From Tsuneonella suprasediminis (lineage in GTDB: Bacteria > Pseudomonadota > Alphaproteobacteria > Sphingomonadales > Sphingomonadaceae), in the NCBI RefSeq assembly GCF_003605755.1, contig NZ_RAHJ01000014.1, forward strand, positions 310,001 through 374,000: a stretch of DNA of 64,000 nt, in the 5' to 3' direction. Below are positions 61,581 to 64,000 of this stretch, in pieces (position 1 is the first letter of the stretch; each line of letters begins with the position of its first letter). The position numbers and the translations under genes were made by a program. A model generated the notes under the pieces. That model searched no databases, had not been told where the DNA came from, and worked only from the letters and a program-made list of their open reading frames with translations.

Positions 61581-64000
61581 CTATTCGTCCGGTTTGATCC
61601 ATTCCAAGCGGTCATCGAAACCCCAGTCACCGCCCCCGTATCGCTGGATCCACGCTGCCCGCGCATCCGCCAAGTCAGTCGGAAATATCCACCCCCGGGC
61701 GGTAGTGGCACCCGGTTGGATCAGTCCCGATCCAAAGCCCTGCTTTCGCAAGAAGCGACCTAGCGATGGATCAGACACTCTCAAAGCGGGTGCTGCCTGT
61801 CGCATCAGATCGAACAGGCCGGGCCGTTCGAAAGTGCCGTTGGAACGTCGAAACTTATCCTGCTCCTCCGGCTCGTCATCACTGCCGTCAATCTTCACGG
61901 GCCACGGCTCGACCGTTCCCGGTATGACCCCGCTTCTCAGAACATCGAGCCACCATTCTTCCTGTGGCTTCAAACTTTGTTCTTTCTGGTCACGCAGGGC
62001 GTCTGTCTGCGGTATCTCCCGGACCTCATAGTCGGACAGGTCCATCGTCATCAGATAATGTAGCAGCGCTTCCCGGCCACCCTGATTCATCGCTTGATGC
62101 AGCGCTCGGAAGTAGGCCTTGTCCTGCTTCTTCCCGTCGCCAACATCGAGAATGAAGTAACGCCGTTCGTCTGCCCCGGCAGGCACCACCCAGTCATCGT
62201 TCGATGCCATAATCAGGTGGACGTAATTCGGCGCAACCTCAGCATCTATGCCCTTCCCCTCGACGATGAGTGTATCCTCGGTCACGAGGGTCTTGAGCGT
62301 GCTTTCGTGCTGTTTGTCACCCGCATAGAAAGCCTCGTCAGCGAATAGGGCAACACAATCGCGCAGGTGTGCATTGAATTGGCCCACCAGATGCTTCGCG
62401 CTGCTGATATGCAGAAAATGCCGACCCCACAGCGAACCGAATATCTGCGCCACCGAGCCCTTGCCCGTCCCGCGCCCGCCGCGAAGCACAACAGCGACAT
62501 GGCCCTGCTCGCCCGGGTTCTGGACCGCTCGAGCCATCCAGCTGATGAGGTACTGGAAATGGTCGTCGTCACCCTGACAGACGTTATCTCTCAGGTGCTC
62601 GAGAAAGGGCTGGTGTGCATCACCTGGCAAGGCCTCACACGCGAAGCCCTGCCACAGATTATATGCCTCAGGGACTTCTCTGCCGGGAGCGAAGACAATG
62701 GTCTCATATTGGCGACGCATGGGATGCTCGAGCCACCACTTCCCGGCCGGTGTGTAACTCGGGCTGTTGTCCTTGTTGACCCCGGTCTGGACCTTGATGT
62801 TCATGTAACGGTTGCGGAAGTCCTCGAAGCTCTGCTTCGAGATGCGTGTACGCGGTTGGGCAAGATTGCGATCCAATACTTCGCCAACCACGCGGCACTT
62901 GCCGCCTATGTCGCTGATCACAGCGTGGCGCTCGTTCAGCTTACGCAGCATCGGCTCCTCGACCTCTTCCCGGGCGCGCTGAATCTGTCGGGCAGCGTAT
63001 GCCATAGGCCTTTTTTGGTCGAGAGTATGAGCCGCAATTCCAAAGTCTGGATCAGTGATAACAGCGGCTATCGTATCGTCATCGCACCCGGCCCGGACGA
63101 GCTCGCAGCAGACTGCGAAGGTGACTTCAGAGCGTGAATCATAACGCAACTGATCCTCTGGATCATCACCTTGAACGATGAGCATGCGGGTTCGGGGGGT
63201 CACGCTCTCCGGGAGCTCATCGAGGTCCTTCAGACGGGGGAGGTTCCCACTGATCTTTACGGCGGGCGCTACAAGGCCGCCATCGTCACTCTGGACCCGG
63301 GGTGCCGGGGTGAACTCGCCCAAGCCATATATATGCTCTGCATCATCATGGCGCTCGAGAACCGCTGCCAGCCGGGGGACGCGGCCAGCAGCTCTCTTCT
63401 TCTTGTTGGGCCGGTTGATCGTCCCGGGAAGCCGCATGATGCGGTCGCAATTGTGGCAGGCATCGCCACCGAGCATGATTTCAAGCTGCTGGTTGTAGGC
63501 TTCCGCCTCCTCAGCCGCCGGAATGTTGCCGCCGATGTACAGCGGGTCATCGAGCCGCCAGAAGCCCTGAAGGCCGCCCCCGCTGTCGATGATGAGCGTG
63601 GGGGCTGGATTGAAGCGTTCTAGGTCCTGTACAATCCGCTTCCGCTCTTGACTGAACCATTGTTCGGGCGCGGTGTTGTCGCTTTCAGGCTTTTTCCTCG
63701 GGTCCACATCAACGTGTAACCAAGCGAGGTCCTCCACGTCCTCCTTCTTCGCTTTCGAGCGCAGCAAGGTTCGCGCCGGGTTGACCATGAAATACAGGTT
63801 CATGCCCTCGGTCGTTCGCTCTTCCAGCCAGCGCAGGAAGCCCTCTTCGTTCTCAGGTCCGAAGGTCTCTGTCTTAGTAGGTCCTCCATCCGGGAAGATA
63901 GCCGTGATGGTCCACGGGCCTTCCGGCCTGAACCATTTTACATGTGCAAGGGCCTCTTCCAGCTTGGCCTCAGGCAGGTCCGGCTCAACGGTCGAGCCTT
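61581..64000 (-). CDS. Primase-helicase (RepB-like primase plus DUF5906/SF3-type helicase), N-terminus beyond window
   Basis: The frame is open to the right edge, so the true start is outside; about 806 residues are visible. The N-terminal part (LAWLHVDVDPRKK, LIIDSGGGLQGFWRL, CDRIMRLPGTINRPN) is a RepB-like archaeo-eukaryotic primase domain. The C-terminal half has the ATPase Walker A VVLRGGRGTGKGS, VALFADEAFYAGD and IMASNDDWVVPAGADERR of DUF5906 phage/plasmid helicases. It would start replication of the island at the adjacent iterons. The ATG at 63803 is internal, not the start. Confidence 0.9.
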   Translation of the reverse strand, partial: GSTVEPDLPEAKLEEALAHVKWFRPEGPWTITAIFPDGGPTKTETFGPENEEGFLRWLEERTTEGMNLYFMVNPARTLLRSKAKKEDVEDLAWLHVDVDPRKKPESDNTAPEQWFSQERKRIVQDLERFNPAPTLIIDSGGGLQGFWRLDDPLYIGGNIPAAEEAEAYNQQLEIMLGGDACHNCDRIMRLPGTINRPNKKKRAAGRVPRLAAVLERHDDAEHIYGLGEFTPAPRVQSDDGGLVAPAVKISGNLPRLKDLDELPESVTPRTRMLIVQGDDPEDQLRYDSRSEVTFAVCCELVRAGCDDDTIAAVITDPDFGIAAHTLDQKRPMAYAARQIQRAREEVEEPMLRKLNERHAVISDIGGKCRVVGEVLDRNLAQPRTRISKQSFEDFRNRYMNIKVQTGVNKDNSPSYTPAGKWWLEHPMRRQYETIVFAPGREVPEAYNLWQGFACEALPGDAHQPFLEHLRDNVCQGDDDHFQYLISWMARAVQNPGEQGHVAVVLRGGRGTGKGSVAQIFGSLWGRHFLHISSAKHLVGQFNAHLRDCVALFADEAFYAGDKQHESTLKTLVTEDTLIVEGKGIDAEVAPNYVHLIMASNDDWVVPAGADERRYFILDVGDGKKQDKAYFRALHQAMNQGGREALLHYLMTMDLSDYEVREIPQTDALRDQKEQSLKPQEEWWLDVLRSGVIPGTVEPWPVKIDGSDDEPEEQDKFRRSNGTFERPGLFDLMRQAAPALRVSDPSLGRFLRKQGFGSGLIQPGATTARGWIFPTDLADARAAWIQRYGGGDWGFDDRLEWIKPDE

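Overview
This window looks like the chromosome of a sphingomonad-type alphaproteobacterium (Sphingomonadales, for example a Sphingomonas, Novosphingobium or Erythrobacter relative). The reasons are the high G+C, the MmcB and DUF2093 genes, a SUF operon led by an IscR-like Rrf2 regulator with a short SufD, and a non-phosphorylating L-rhamnose operon of the kind described in Sphingomonas. All assignments come from reading the sequence and recalled family motifs; no database search was run.

Region 1 (1-19.1 kb) is a plant-sugar catabolic island made of two divergent units. The minus-strand operon carries, in transcription order, a TIM-barrel sugar isomerase, L-lactate dehydrogenase, L-rhamnose dehydrogenase, an apiosidase-like glycosidase with a frameshift, L-rhamnonate dehydratase, a diketo-deoxyrhamnonate hydrolase, an SDR dehydrogenase, a lactonase and a GH78 alpha-L-rhamnosidase that runs off the left edge. 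This is a full route from L-rhamnosides to pyruvate. A DeoR regulator separates it from the plus-strand unit: split transketolase, FGGY kinase, sugar MFS porter, a XylX-type 2-keto-3-deoxypentonate dehydratase and a 2-oxoglutarate semialdehyde dehydrogenase. The apiosidase-like enzyme, isomerase, kinase and two-subunit transketolase together fit D-apiose use, so the target may be apiose- and rhamnose-bearing plant material such as rhamnogalacturonan II or flavonoid glycosides.

Region 2 (19.1-24.6 kb) holds an IS5-type remnant, an acyl-CoA synthetase, a gamma-glutamyltransferase, pyrD and a gap with an orphan terminator. Region 3 (24.6-31.9 kb) is the SUF iron-sulfur operon (Rrf2, SufB, C, D, S, T, A) with a DUF559 protein, two small secreted proteins and a GNAT enzyme interleaved.

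Region 4 (32-55.3 kb) is ordinary chromosome: adenosine kinase, a FemAB-like and a proline-dehydrogenase-like pair, purD and xseA with overlapping divergent start codons, an M23 lipoprotein, rpmB, tadA, RNase T2, nadC, a LytS/LytTR two-component pair, envelope proteases, DsbA, a PAS protein, a sterol-desaturase-like enzyme and MmcB.

Region 5 (55.3-64 kb, open to the right) starts at a tRNA-Arg(CCG) gene and is a foreign island. It carries a DNA methyltransferase, a PLD-type nuclease, a run of small phage-like genes headed by a TerS-like protein, a SeqA/RAMA-like small protein, an eight-copy iteron-like array and a large primase-helicase. With TerS, primase and an iteron array but no visible TerL, portal or capsid genes, it resembles a phage satellite (PICI-like) carrying a restriction-modification cargo. 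This is the best candidate here for an undescribed element.
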